NCBI GenBank assembly: GCA_037190485.1
Contig: JBBCJB010000016.1
Span: 62,001 to 126,000 of the forward strand
Direction: 5' to 3'
Source of the DNA: Parapedobacter sp037190485
GTDB lineage: Bacteria > Bacteroidota > Bacteroidia > Sphingobacteriales > Sphingobacteriaceae
DNA: 64,000 nt
Part shown: positions 34,847-42,636 of the stretch, in pieces
Position numbering within the stretch: position 1 is the first letter of the stretch
Layout: each line of letters begins with the position of its first letter
Position numbers and translations under genes: made by a program
Notes under the pieces: generated by a model
The model's database searches: none
The model's input: only the letters and a program-made list of their open reading frames with translations
What the model was told of the DNA's origin: nothing

Positions 34847-35131
34847 CTAGCCATCGACCCATGCTATCGTCAGCTCCTCTTTATAGGCGAACTTGAGCAG
34901 ATGCCTGACCAGCACGCCTTTGATATTCTCGACCCCTTCGGTAGTTTGTGCGGCGATGTCGAAGACCAACGTCGTCGGTGTGGCCGACATCGTGCAGCTT
35001 CCGAATGGAAACGTCGCCAAACCTGTCGTGTCCGTGTATTCGGTTGCTATTTTGTGCCGGAAATGGCGGCATAGCTTGCCGATGTACGCGCTTCCCGAGG
35101 GGGTTTGTATGGTGGTGGTGGATTTTTTCAT
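34847..35131 (-). CDS. DUF2218 domain protein
   Basis: This 94-residue protein matches DUF2218: SAYIGKLCRHFRHKI near the N-terminus, FPFGSCTM in the middle, and GVLVRHLLKFAYKEELTIAW at the end. No signal or membrane segment. Members often sit next to siderophore transport or siderophore-interacting genes, but no biochemical role is agreed. The ATG at 35131 lies 3 nt after a TATCTTTG promoter element. Its promoter is divergent from, and almost touches, that of the MFS gene. Confidence 0.82.
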   Translation of the reverse strand: MKKSTTTIQTPSGSAYIGKLCRHFRHKIATEYTDTTGLATFPFGSCTMSATPTTLVFDIAAQTTEGVENIKGVLVRHLLKFAYKEELTIAWVDG

Positions 35132-35134
35132 GGC

Positions 35135-35142
35135 CAAAGATA
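35135..35142 (-). promoter_or_regulatory. -7 promoter element of the DUF2218 gene
   Basis: Minus-strand TATCTTTG, ending 3 nt before the ATG, so the mRNA would start at or next to the initiation codon. No clear -33. Confidence 0.45.
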
Positions 35143-35151
35143 CCATTTTCT

Positions 35152-35159
35152 TACCTTTG
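35152..35159 (+). promoter_or_regulatory. -7 promoter element of the MFS transporter gene
   Basis: TACCTTTG matches TAnnTTTG and ends 8 nt before the ATG at 35168. It lies 9 bp from the opposed element of the DUF2218 gene. Confidence 0.5.
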
Positions 35160-35167
35160 CCGTGCCC

Positions 35168-36361
35168 ATGCAGCGCAACACCGATTCGATTTACACGATT
35201 CCCTTCATCCTGTTATGCCTGAGCTCGTTGCTCTTTTCGGCTAGCTTCAACATGCTCATTCCCGAGCTCCCGGACTACCTGAGCGGTTTGGGCGGGGGCG
35301 AGCATAAGGGATTGATCATCGCCCTGTTTACGCTTACGGCAGGCATCTCCCGCCCGTTCAGCGGAAAACTGACCGATACCGTGGGCAGGGTGCCGGTGAT
35401 GGCCGTTGGGTCGGTGGTCTGTTTTGTCTGCGGTTTCCTGTATCCCGTTTTGTCGGGCGTGGCGGGCTTCCTGTTCTTGCGGCTCGTGCATGGGTTCTCC
35501 ACGGGTTTCAAGCCTACCGCCACCGCTGCCTATGTGGCAGACATCATCCCCCGTGAACGATGGGGCGAGGCCGCCGGTATCCATGGGGTGTCGTTTTCGT
35601 TGGGTATGGCCATTGGACCGGCGTTGGGAAGCGCGATCCGGTTGCATTACTCGATGGACGCATTGTTCTACTGCTCTTCGCTATTTGCCCTGCTTTCGAT
35701 CCTGATTTTATTCAATATGAAGGAGACGTTGCCCGCCGCACGCAAGCAGGCGCTCGCCTGGTCGTCGTTCCGGATTTCGCGGAGCGATTTGATTGACATC
35801 CGCGTCTTGCCCGCGGCCTTGGTCACGCTGCTGGCCTATGTGGCCTACGGTGCCATCCTGACCCTTATCCCCGACTGGACAGGGCACCTCGGTGCAGCCA
35901 ATAAAGGATTGTTCTTCGTGGCCATGACCATCGCGTCGATTGCCATACGGTTTGTCTCAGGTCGGTCTTCCGACCGGTATGGGCGGGTGTTGGTCATCAA
36001 AATCGGTTTGGGATTGTTGGTCATCTCGCTCATCATCTTGGCATTGGGAAACACCGTTTCCCTGTTGCTGGTCGGCGCTTCGGCCTATGGCGTCGCGACG
36101 GGTATCCTGTCGCCCGCGGTGAATGCATGGACGATAGACCTGAGCCATCCCCAGCACCGCGGCAAGGCCATGGCGACGATGTATATCGCACTTGAAGCCG
36201 GTATCGGTTCCGGGGCATTGTTGGCGGGTTGGCTGTACCATGATATCGTCTCGCGTATCCCGTATATCCTGTACGGTACCGGGGCGATGGCACTCCTGGC
36301 GCTGGTTTATGTCGCGTGTTATCGGCCCCGGCCTACGGATGGGCCACATCATCCACGATAA
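35168..36361 (+). CDS. Major facilitator superfamily transporter
   Basis: This 397-residue inner-membrane protein has 12 predicted membrane segments. The MFS loop 2-3 signature appears as GKLTDTVGRVPVM near residue 68, and the equivalent half-way repeat as GRSSDRYGRVLVIK near 270. It is of the drug/sugar efflux size class. Its 3' end overlaps the convergent siderophore ABC-ATPase gene by 29 bp. Because siderophores need exporters, a link to that locus is possible, but the gene has its own promoter in the opposite direction, so the substrate is unknown. Confidence 0.88.
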   Translation: MQRNTDSIYTIPFILLCLSSLLFSASFNMLIPELPDYLSGLGGGEHKGLIIALFTLTAGISRPFSGKLTDTVGRVPVMAVGSVVCFVCGFLYPVLSGVAGFLFLRLVHGFSTGFKPTATAAYVADIIPRERWGEAAGIHGVSFSLGMAIGPALGSAIRLHYSMDALFYCSSLFALLSILILFNMKETLPAARKQALAWSSFRISRSDLIDIRVLPAALVTLLAYVAYGAILTLIPDWTGHLGAANKGLFFVAMTIASIAIRFVSGRSSDRYGRVLVIKIGLGLLVISLIILALGNTVSLLLVGASAYGVATGILSPAVNAWTIDLSHPQHRGKAMATMYIALEAGIGSGALLAGWLYHDIVSRIPYILYGTGAMALLALVYVACYRPRPTDGPHHPR

Positions 36362-37118
36362 GGGTGGGCCATCCCTGGCTGCAGTTTTCGACCCGTATGC
36401 GTACGCCGTATACCTGTTCCACGATGGCGGGCGTGATGGCCGTCGTAGGCGCTCCATCGCTCACGATGATGCCTTTGTCCATCACGATGATGCGATCGGC
36501 CCAACGCAACGCCAGGTTCAAGTCATGCAGTACCATCACCACGATCCGCCCATCGCGAGCGAATGCGTGCGCCAAGCCCATCACCTTCAATTGGTGCCGC
36601 AGGTCAAGGGCGCTGGTCGGTTCATCCAACAGGAGGACGATCGGTTCGCGCACCACGCTGCGGGCCAAGCTCGCCAACTGCCGTTGGCCGCCAGACAACT
36701 GACTGAGCGGCTCGAGCGCCAACGGGGTGATACCGATACGCTCGAGCGCCGCGATCGCCCGTTGGTGCAAGTGTGCGTTTCCGCGGTCGGCCGCATCCAA
36801 GGGCGATGCCTTCAAGGCGCTGATCACGGCTTCCATCACGGAGAGGTTGATGTCGGTAGGCACGCTTTGGGGCATAAAGCTTACCAAGCCTGCCCGGGCT
36901 TGGGCCGATAGGGCCGTAAGCTCGCGGTCGTCCAGGCGAATGGAACCCGTTACGCGGAGCAGGCCTGCCATGGCACGGAGCAGGGTCGATTTCCCTGCAC
37001 CATTCGGGCCTGCCAATACGATGACCTGACCGCTGGCCAATGGCGGTAGCGTCAAGCCATCGATGACCTTCTTCTTGGGATACCCTACATGCAAATCGCT
37101 GATCAATAGCTGTGCCAT
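36333..37118 (-). CDS. ABC transporter ATP-binding protein, FecE/HmuV type
   Basis: This 261-residue ATPase powers the importer formed with the FecCD-type permease upstream. It has Walker A GPNGAGKST (37-45), Q-loop SFMPQSVP near 82, signature LSGGQRQ (141-147), Walker B VLLLDEP (161-167) and the switch His in VMVLHDLN. It starts 11 bp after the permease and is the last gene of the eight-gene siderophore-type operon. Its 3' end overlaps the convergent MFS gene. Confidence 0.94.
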   Translation of the reverse strand: MAQLLISDLHVGYPKKKVIDGLTLPPLASGQVIVLAGPNGAGKSTLLRAMAGLLRVTGSIRLDDRELTALSAQARAGLVSFMPQSVPTDINLSVMEAVISALKASPLDAADRGNAHLHQRAIAALERIGITPLALEPLSQLSGGQRQLASLARSVVREPIVLLLDEPTSALDLRHQLKVMGLAHAFARDGRIVVMVLHDLNLALRWADRIIVMDKGIIVSDGAPTTAITPAIVEQVYGVRIRVENCSQGWPTLIVDDVAHP

Positions 37119-37129
37119 CCGTCGTTTCC

Positions 37130-38176
37130 TTACCGTCGCTTTTTGTGCAGGATGAGCGCCACGAATACGGGTACGCCGATGAGCGACGTGACGATGCCTA
37201 CGGGCACGATGGCCCCAGACACCACTACTTTGCTGATGATCGAGGCCAATGACATGATCAATGCACCCGAGAGGATGCTAGCCGGCAACGAAAACCGATG
37301 ATCTTCGCCGATCAGCAGCTTGGCGATGTGTGGGCCTACCAAACCGATGAAACCGATGGTGCCTACGAAAGCCACTGCGCCAGCCGTGAGCAAGCTTACC
37401 CGCAACAACGAAAAAAAGCGGAGCCGTTTTACCGCTACACCGAAACTGCGGGCGCTCTCCTCACCCAATCGCAGCGCCGTAAGTTGCCAAGCGGACGCCA
37501 GCGAAAACGGGGCGACCAAGACCAAAAGCCCGAAAAGCAAAGGGATGTTGTCCCAATTGGCCTTGGTGAGCGACCCCAGGCTCCAAAATACGAATTGCTG
37601 GAGCGCTTCGACCGTGGCGATGTACTGCATGATGCCGGTAAAGGCATTGAACATGAACACCAAGGCGATGCCGAACAAGACCAGTCCTTCCGGACCTGCG
37701 CCACGCAGCGAAGAGAGCGTCTGCAACAGCAGGGTGGCGCCGAAGGCGAACAGGAATGCATTGACGATGACCATCCAATCGCCGCCGACGCCGGGCAGGC
37801 TGAGGCCGATGACGATGGCCAAGGCCGCGCCGAATGCAGACGCCGCCGACACACCCAGGGTAAACGGGCTGGCCATGGCGTTGTTCATGATGGTCTGCAT
37901 CTCGCAGCCGGCCAACGAGAGCGAGGCCCCGACCAACAACGCCATGATGGCGTAGGGCATGCGCACCTCCCAAACGATCACCCGTTGGGAGAGTTCCATC
38001 AAGTCCGGGGAGAAGATCGTGCGGACGACGTCCATGAATTGGAGCGTGGACGGGCCCACGGCGATGTCGATCAAAAACGAACCGATCGTTGCCAAGGCCA
38101 GTGCGATCAACAGGGAAACACGTTTGATGAACTGTTTCCGGTACCCTTGTTCAATGACTGCGATTGGCGTAGACAA
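37130..38176 (-). CDS. FecCD-family ABC transporter permease
   Basis: This 348-residue protein with about ten membrane segments belongs to the BtuC/FecCD family that moves ferric siderophores, heme or cobalamin across the inner membrane. Family segments are LVGASLSLAGCEMQTIMNN, ASPFTLGVSAASAFGAA, FVGTIGFIGLVGPHIAK and the cytoplasmic coupling piece near LLIGEDHRF. The start is a TTG at 38176 with AAGGAG seven bases upstream; no ATG fits better. A single permease gene implies a homodimer. Confidence 0.94.
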   Translation of the reverse strand: MSTPIAVIEQGYRKQFIKRVSLLIALALATIGSFLIDIAVGPSTLQFMDVVRTIFSPDLMELSQRVIVWEVRMPYAIMALLVGASLSLAGCEMQTIMNNAMASPFTLGVSAASAFGAALAIVIGLSLPGVGGDWMVIVNAFLFAFGATLLLQTLSSLRGAGPEGLVLFGIALVFMFNAFTGIMQYIATVEALQQFVFWSLGSLTKANWDNIPLLFGLLVLVAPFSLASAWQLTALRLGEESARSFGVAVKRLRFFSLLRVSLLTAGAVAFVGTIGFIGLVGPHIAKLLIGEDHRFSLPASILSGALIMSLASIISKVVVSGAIVPVGIVTSLIGVPVFVALILHKKRR

Positions 38177-38186
38177 CGATTGCTCC

Positions 38187-39296
38187 TTATGGTTTCAATT
38201 CCGCAAAGAAAACACCTTTTAGCGGTACGGCCAAAAATCGGCTGTTTATTTCTTGCAATACGCCATGGGGCCGGAGTTTACCGAACAATTCGGGGTGTGT
38301 CCACTTGGCCAATGCCTCGACAGCCGCGATGTTCAGCGGCGAGTCGTAAAAGAGGTGCCACATGCCGTAGACGTTCCCTTGTCGGATGGCATTCAATGGG
38401 CTGACCACCGGCCGCGCCGCCAGGTTGGCCAGGCTCTCCTGGGTTTGGTGTGTCCAGACGCTTTGCCCGATGATCAATCCGTCCTCGCCTGGTTTGGCGA
38501 TGCCGGTGGCCACGTATACGTCAGGCTGTTGGCCGATCACGTATTCCATGTTCAGCGTGCCCACTTCGCCAGGAAGCGTTTTGCCGATGTTATCGCCGCC
38601 GACGAAGTCGATGAACTCGCCCAGGTTGCCTTTGCCGGGCGAACCCGGAGGCACGGCACCGCGGATCATCTCCATGTATACCTTCGGCCGCTTCAGGTCG
38701 GGGTGCTTCGCCAGCGTACCCTTGATGTGGTTCATGCGCCGCTGGTAGAAATCGATGAATTCGGCAGCCTTTTTCGATTGGCCCAATACCTGCCCGAGCA
38801 CTTCGATGCTGGGTACCGTATTGCTGAACGGGTGCAGCCTGAAATCGATGAAGACGATCGGGATGCCCGCTGCTTCCAACGTACGGATCACATCGGCCGA
38901 TTTGGCATCGGGGCCGTGCGATCCCGCGCCAAAGATGGCCAAATCGGGTTTGAGGGCCACGATCTGCTCGGTGGATACGGTCTCTTTACCGGATGTGCCG
39001 ATGAGCGGAAGGCGATCGATTGCTGGGAATCGTTTCCGGTATTCTTCGTAGAGCAGCCCGCCTGACTTCGCGAAGTCGCCCGTCCACCCGGCGATGATGC
39101 CCACCGGATCCGGAACGAGCAGGCTCAGTGTGATCAACTGCCTGCCTTCACCGAGGATCACCCGTTTCGCGGGCCCAGGGATGGTCACTTCACGCCCCAC
39201 CACGTCGGTCACCGTGATGGGTTGCGCATGGAGCTGGCAAAAGCAGGCGACCCCCAATAGGAGGGCCGCTGCATTCCAACGTGTTTTTCGGTGCAT
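38187..39296 (-). CDS. Iron-siderophore-type ABC transporter substrate-binding protein
   Basis: A Sec signal ending near QLHAQ exports this 369-residue protein to the periplasm. It matches the FecB/BtuF (TroA-like) fold: TVTDVVGREVTIPGPAKRVI at the N-terminus, VALKPDLAIFG near residue 125, and the long linking helix around IEVLGQVLGQSKKAAEF. It should deliver the ligand to the permease encoded 10 bp downstream. ATG 39296 was preferred to the adjacent GTG at 39299. The upstream YncE-like gene ends only a few bases away. Confidence 0.92.
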   Translation of the reverse strand: MHRKTRWNAAALLLGVACFCQLHAQPITVTDVVGREVTIPGPAKRVILGEGRQLITLSLLVPDPVGIIAGWTGDFAKSGGLLYEEYRKRFPAIDRLPLIGTSGKETVSTEQIVALKPDLAIFGAGSHGPDAKSADVIRTLEAAGIPIVFIDFRLHPFSNTVPSIEVLGQVLGQSKKAAEFIDFYQRRMNHIKGTLAKHPDLKRPKVYMEMIRGAVPPGSPGKGNLGEFIDFVGGDNIGKTLPGEVGTLNMEYVIGQQPDVYVATGIAKPGEDGLIIGQSVWTHQTQESLANLAARPVVSPLNAIRQGNVYGMWHLFYDSPLNIAAVEALAKWTHPELFGKLRPHGVLQEINSRFLAVPLKGVFFAELKP

Positions 39297-39301
39297 CACG
39301 A

Positions 39302-40324
39302 TCAGGGTTTGATGAGGCTAATCGAGTCGGCATCCGGGGCCGGAACCGGCTCGGGCGCTTCTTCACCGCGTTCGGCCACGGCTTGCTTGTTCGTCACGAA
39401 TGCATGGCCGGTCTTGTGGTCGATGGCGACGGTATTCGGCAGCGCGCCGATTTCGAAGGTTTTGATCACTTCGAGCGACTTGTCGTCAATCACCGTAACC
39501 GTGCGGCCATGACGGTTGGCCACGTAGATGCGGTTGCGTTTCGGGTCGTGGTTCACGCCCAAGGCGCCCTTGCCCGTGGGAATGGCCTTGATCAGTTCGC
39601 CGGTTTCCGCATCCAGCACCGTGATGTTCTCGGTGGCTTGGTTAGCCACGAAAAGGCGATTGCCCTTGGCATCGTGGTGCACGTTGGTTGGCCGTTCGCC
39701 GTGCGCGGCGAATTTCTTCAGCACCTTCCCGGTTGCGCCGTCTACCACCACCACTTCATTGTCGCGCATGGCCGTGGCGTAGATGACGTTCTTTTTCTCG
39801 TTTACGTAATGGCCTGTGATCGCACCACCCAGGTCGCCGTAGAATTTGACGAATTGATTGGTCTTGGCGTCGATTACCCAAAGCCCGCCTCCGCGTACAC
39901 TGCTGGCGTACACCAGGTCGCGGCTTTCATCCACGCGGATCTCGCGCGGGGCACGTCCATCCGCATCGGCCTTGATGTGGGTCTGCTTGCCCGTTTTCAG
40001 GTCAATGGCCGAGACGATGCCCGTGCGGCTGTTGGTTGCATACAGCGTCTGTGTGTTGATGCTGATGCCCAATCCCATCGGGGCTGATTCCGGCACGGCA
40101 ATGCTATCCACGGTTTTCAGCGTCTTGGCATCTATTTTATAGATCTTGCCCGTAGCACCCTGTTGGCCGGCGCCGGATACATAAACGAACCCATCCTTCG
40201 GATTGAAAACGGGTTGGTAAACGTTGGAATTGGCACCGATCTTTTCGGTATTCACCAATGTTTGCGCGTTGGCCGTAGCCAAGCAAAGCGCGATAGCAGC
40301 GAGTGCAGTGCTTAATTTCTTCAT
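39302..40324 (-). CDS. Periplasmic YncE-like beta-propeller protein (copy 2)
   Basis: After a Sec signal ending ATANAQ there are about seven YVTN-type repeats in this 340-residue protein, for example KNVIYATAMRDNEVVVVDGA, GNRLFVANQATENITVLDA and RNRIYVANRHGRTVTVIDD. No lipobox is present, so it is likely a soluble periplasmic propeller. E. coli YncE, a Fur-controlled relative next to the TonB receptor yncD, has the same build and unknown function. It is a paralogue of the next gene upstream. Position between the esterase and the binding protein points to ligand handling in the periplasm. Confidence 0.88.
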   Translation of the reverse strand: MKKLSTALAAIALCLATANAQTLVNTEKIGANSNVYQPVFNPKDGFVYVSGAGQQGATGKIYKIDAKTLKTVDSIAVPESAPMGLGISINTQTLYATNSRTGIVSAIDLKTGKQTHIKADADGRAPREIRVDESRDLVYASSVRGGGLWVIDAKTNQFVKFYGDLGGAITGHYVNEKKNVIYATAMRDNEVVVVDGATGKVLKKFAAHGERPTNVHHDAKGNRLFVANQATENITVLDAETGELIKAIPTGKGALGVNHDPKRNRIYVANRHGRTVTVIDDKSLEVIKTFEIGALPNTVAIDHKTGHAFVTNKQAVAERGEEAPEPVPAPDADSISLIKP

Positions 40325-40356
40325 TTTTTATCTTTATTATGCGTTAACGTATTTTC

Positions 40357-41409
40357 TTACGGGGTTATCAGGCTTACGGAATCGCCATTGGCCAGCGGGG
40401 TGGGGGGGGCTTGGCCTTCACGGGCACGGCCGCCCACCTGCTTGTTGGTCACGTAGGCCGCGCCGGTCTTCGGATTGATGGCCACTGTGTTGGATAGCCC
40501 TTCCGTGGCCACGGTAGCGATAACCTTGTACGCGCCAGCGTCGATGACCGTGACGGATTTGCCCGTGCGGTTGGCGGTATATACCCGGTTGAGTTTGGGG
40601 TCGTACTGGATGCCGATGGGGAATTCGCCGACTTCGACCTTTTGCAATACTTCGCCCGAGGTCGCGTTCAATACCGTCACCAAGCTGTTCTTGGAATCGT
40701 TGATGAATAGCCGATTGCCCTTTTGGTCGAACGCTACGTTCATGGGGCTTTCCGAACCCGACGGGAAGGATTTGACCTTTTCACGGGTTTTGGTATCATA
40801 CACGTGCACTTCATTGTCGCCCATGGCCGTCACGTAGAGCAGGCCTTTCTTGCTGTCGATGGCCAAACCGGTGGTTGTCTTGCCTGCATTTTCCAACGAA
40901 TACAGGTAGGTGTTGGTCTTGCCGTCGATGACCCAGACCGTGCCCGGATCGCCGACATCGGAGACGTACACCAGGTTGGTTTTTTCGTCCACCACGATTT
41001 CGCGCGTATGGCTCTTTTCGGCACCGTTGCTGATGGTGGCCAATACCTTTCCGGTTTTGATGTCCACGGCATGGACGGAGTTGCCACGGGTGTTGGAAGT
41101 GTACAGCGTACGGGTCTTTTGGTTGATGCCCAGCCCGAAGCCCGCGATATCGCCCAACGCGATGCTGTCGGTGACCGCCAACGTGTTCGGATCCAGCTTG
41201 TAAATAAAGGAGGCCGCGACATCGCGTTGCCCGGCCGCGACTACGTACACCGCGCCATCGCTGTGATCCACGACGATTTCATATAGGCCTTTGCCCACTT
41301 TTGCTGATTTGGACAATGTTTGCGCTTGAGCGGTGCCGAGCGTCGCGGCGGCAACCAGGGCCAATGTGCCAATTTTGGCCAATGGGTTTTGGGATTTAAC
41401 GTGTTGCAT
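40357..41409 (-). CDS. Periplasmic YncE-like beta-propeller protein (copy 1)
   Basis: This 350-residue protein has a Sec signal ending GTAQAQ and the same seven-fold YVTN repeat pattern as its neighbour: KGLLYVTAMGDNEVHVYDT, GNRLFINDSKNSLVTVLNA, LNRVYTANRTGKSVTVIDA. Both paralogues end with DSVSLI.P preceded by a Pro/Ala-rich stretch, showing recent duplication. The C-terminus has GGRAREGQAPPTP, a flexible tail. It starts 33 bp after the esterase gene. Function in siderophore handling is inferred from context only. Confidence 0.88.
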   Translation of the reverse strand: MQHVKSQNPLAKIGTLALVAAATLGTAQAQTLSKSAKVGKGLYEIVVDHSDGAVYVVAAGQRDVAASFIYKLDPNTLAVTDSIALGDIAGFGLGINQKTRTLYTSNTRGNSVHAVDIKTGKVLATISNGAEKSHTREIVVDEKTNLVYVSDVGDPGTVWVIDGKTNTYLYSLENAGKTTTGLAIDSKKGLLYVTAMGDNEVHVYDTKTREKVKSFPSGSESPMNVAFDQKGNRLFINDSKNSLVTVLNATSGEVLQKVEVGEFPIGIQYDPKLNRVYTANRTGKSVTVIDAGAYKVIATVATEGLSNTVAINPKTGAAYVTNKQVGGRAREGQAPPTPLANGDSVSLITP

Positions 41410-41442
41410 ATTGATTTTAGAGATTAACGTAAAACATGAGCA

Positions 41443-42630
41443 TTAATAAACAGTCGTTCGGGTGCCTTCGATGAACCACCGATAAAAGGCGGGGAACGCT
41501 TCGCGCCAATACAGCGCACCGTGCCGTCCGTCTTCACGGATCGCCGAGGCGATTTCCGGGTCGGCGGCTTGGCGCAGCAAACCGATGGCCCGTTGCACGT
41601 CATCGTTCATGTGCACGAACGTGCTGTCGGGCTTGAGGCGGTTTTCGCTTTTGCCGGCGTAGAAGTAGTACCGTTGCGTATGGATGTCTGCTATGTTTGT
41701 CAGCGTAGTCAGTTCGTTTTCGATGTTGCCATGATCCAGCCAGATCGATGGCGAGAAGATGCCCGCCGAGCCGAATACCGTGGGGTAGGCCAGGCTTCCG
41801 TAGAACGAGATCAGCCCCCCCATGGAGCTCCCGGCAATCCCGGTGTTGGCCTTGTCGGGCAACGTCCGGTAGTTGGCGTCGATGTAGGGTTTCAGGGTCT
41901 CCGCAATGAAGGCCAGGTAAGCCGGGCCCTCCACGTTCGGGTGGTCTTCGTTGGGCCGGAAGTAGTACTCCGGCACGCGATCCTTATAGTCTGTCTGGTG
42001 ATTGATGGCCACCACGATGCATTTTTCGGCTGCGGCATCGATCACTTCGTCCACTGCCCATTCAATAGGGCCGATGCGCCCTTGCGAGGTCGCTTCGTCA
42101 AAGACATGCTGGCCGTCTTGCATGTACAGCACCGGATAGCGCTCGTTCGCGGTATCGTAACCTTCGGGCAGGTAAATCCAGATCTTGCGGTGCCGGTCCA
42201 GCTGCGGGATGTAGAATGCCGAATCGAGCAGGTGCACGTTTGCCGAGGCGGTAGACGCCGGGAAGTCGTCGCGCCAGCCTTCGACTTGGCACACGATGGC
42301 CGTGTCGCGATTGAGCGTGGCCACCCGCGGCCCCACCAACCTGCCCTCGGCGGTGCATTCGGATGTTTTCCAGTCGCCCCGCGTGAATTTGAATTCCAGC
42401 CGGTCGCTGGGTACATCTTTCAATAGCACGCTGACGCCATAGGATCCGTCAGCGTGTTTTTGCAGGGCCATCGATTCCTGCGCCGGATTCCACCGGTTGA
42501 AATTGCCGGTGATGTAAATGGGGTCGGCCATGTGGGTGCCCGGCACAGCGCTCACGGTTATGGTAAGCGTGTGCTGGGCCATTGCGTAGACAGGCAACAA
42601 AAATGCCCATATGGACAACCGGCGGTACAT
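41443..42630 (-). CDS. Secreted Fes-like esterase with N-terminal carbohydrate-binding-like domain
   Basis: A Sec signal (VYAMAQ) exports this 395-residue protein. Residues 20-115 look like a starch-binding/CBM20-type beta-sandwich (PIYITGNFNRWNPA). Residues about 140-390 are an alpha/beta-hydrolase of the enterochelin-esterase/esterase D group: YLPEGYD, YPVLYMQDGQHVFDE, nucleophile S269 in GSSMGG, and catalytic H370 in DGRHGALYW. Periplasmic relatives (IroE, Cee) hydrolyse catecholate tri-lactone siderophores. Given the operon, cleavage of an imported siderophore is the best guess; feruloyl-type esterase activity is the alternative. Confidence 0.85.
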   Translation of the reverse strand: MYRRLSIWAFLLPVYAMAQHTLTITVSAVPGTHMADPIYITGNFNRWNPAQESMALQKHADGSYGVSVLLKDVPSDRLEFKFTRGDWKTSECTAEGRLVGPRVATLNRDTAIVCQVEGWRDDFPASTASANVHLLDSAFYIPQLDRHRKIWIYLPEGYDTANERYPVLYMQDGQHVFDEATSQGRIGPIEWAVDEVIDAAAEKCIVVAINHQTDYKDRVPEYYFRPNEDHPNVEGPAYLAFIAETLKPYIDANYRTLPDKANTGIAGSSMGGLISFYGSLAYPTVFGSAGIFSPSIWLDHGNIENELTTLTNIADIHTQRYYFYAGKSENRLKPDSTFVHMNDDVQRAIGLLRQAADPEIASAIREDGRHGALYWREAFPAFYRWFIEGTRTTVY

Positions 42631-42636
42631 GACGGA

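Noticed and set aside
39302..41409. YncE-like propellers as BtuG-type vitamin B12 surface proteins
   Set aside because: BtuG proteins are surface lipoproteins; these have Sec signals without a lipobox and sit beside a Fes-like esterase.
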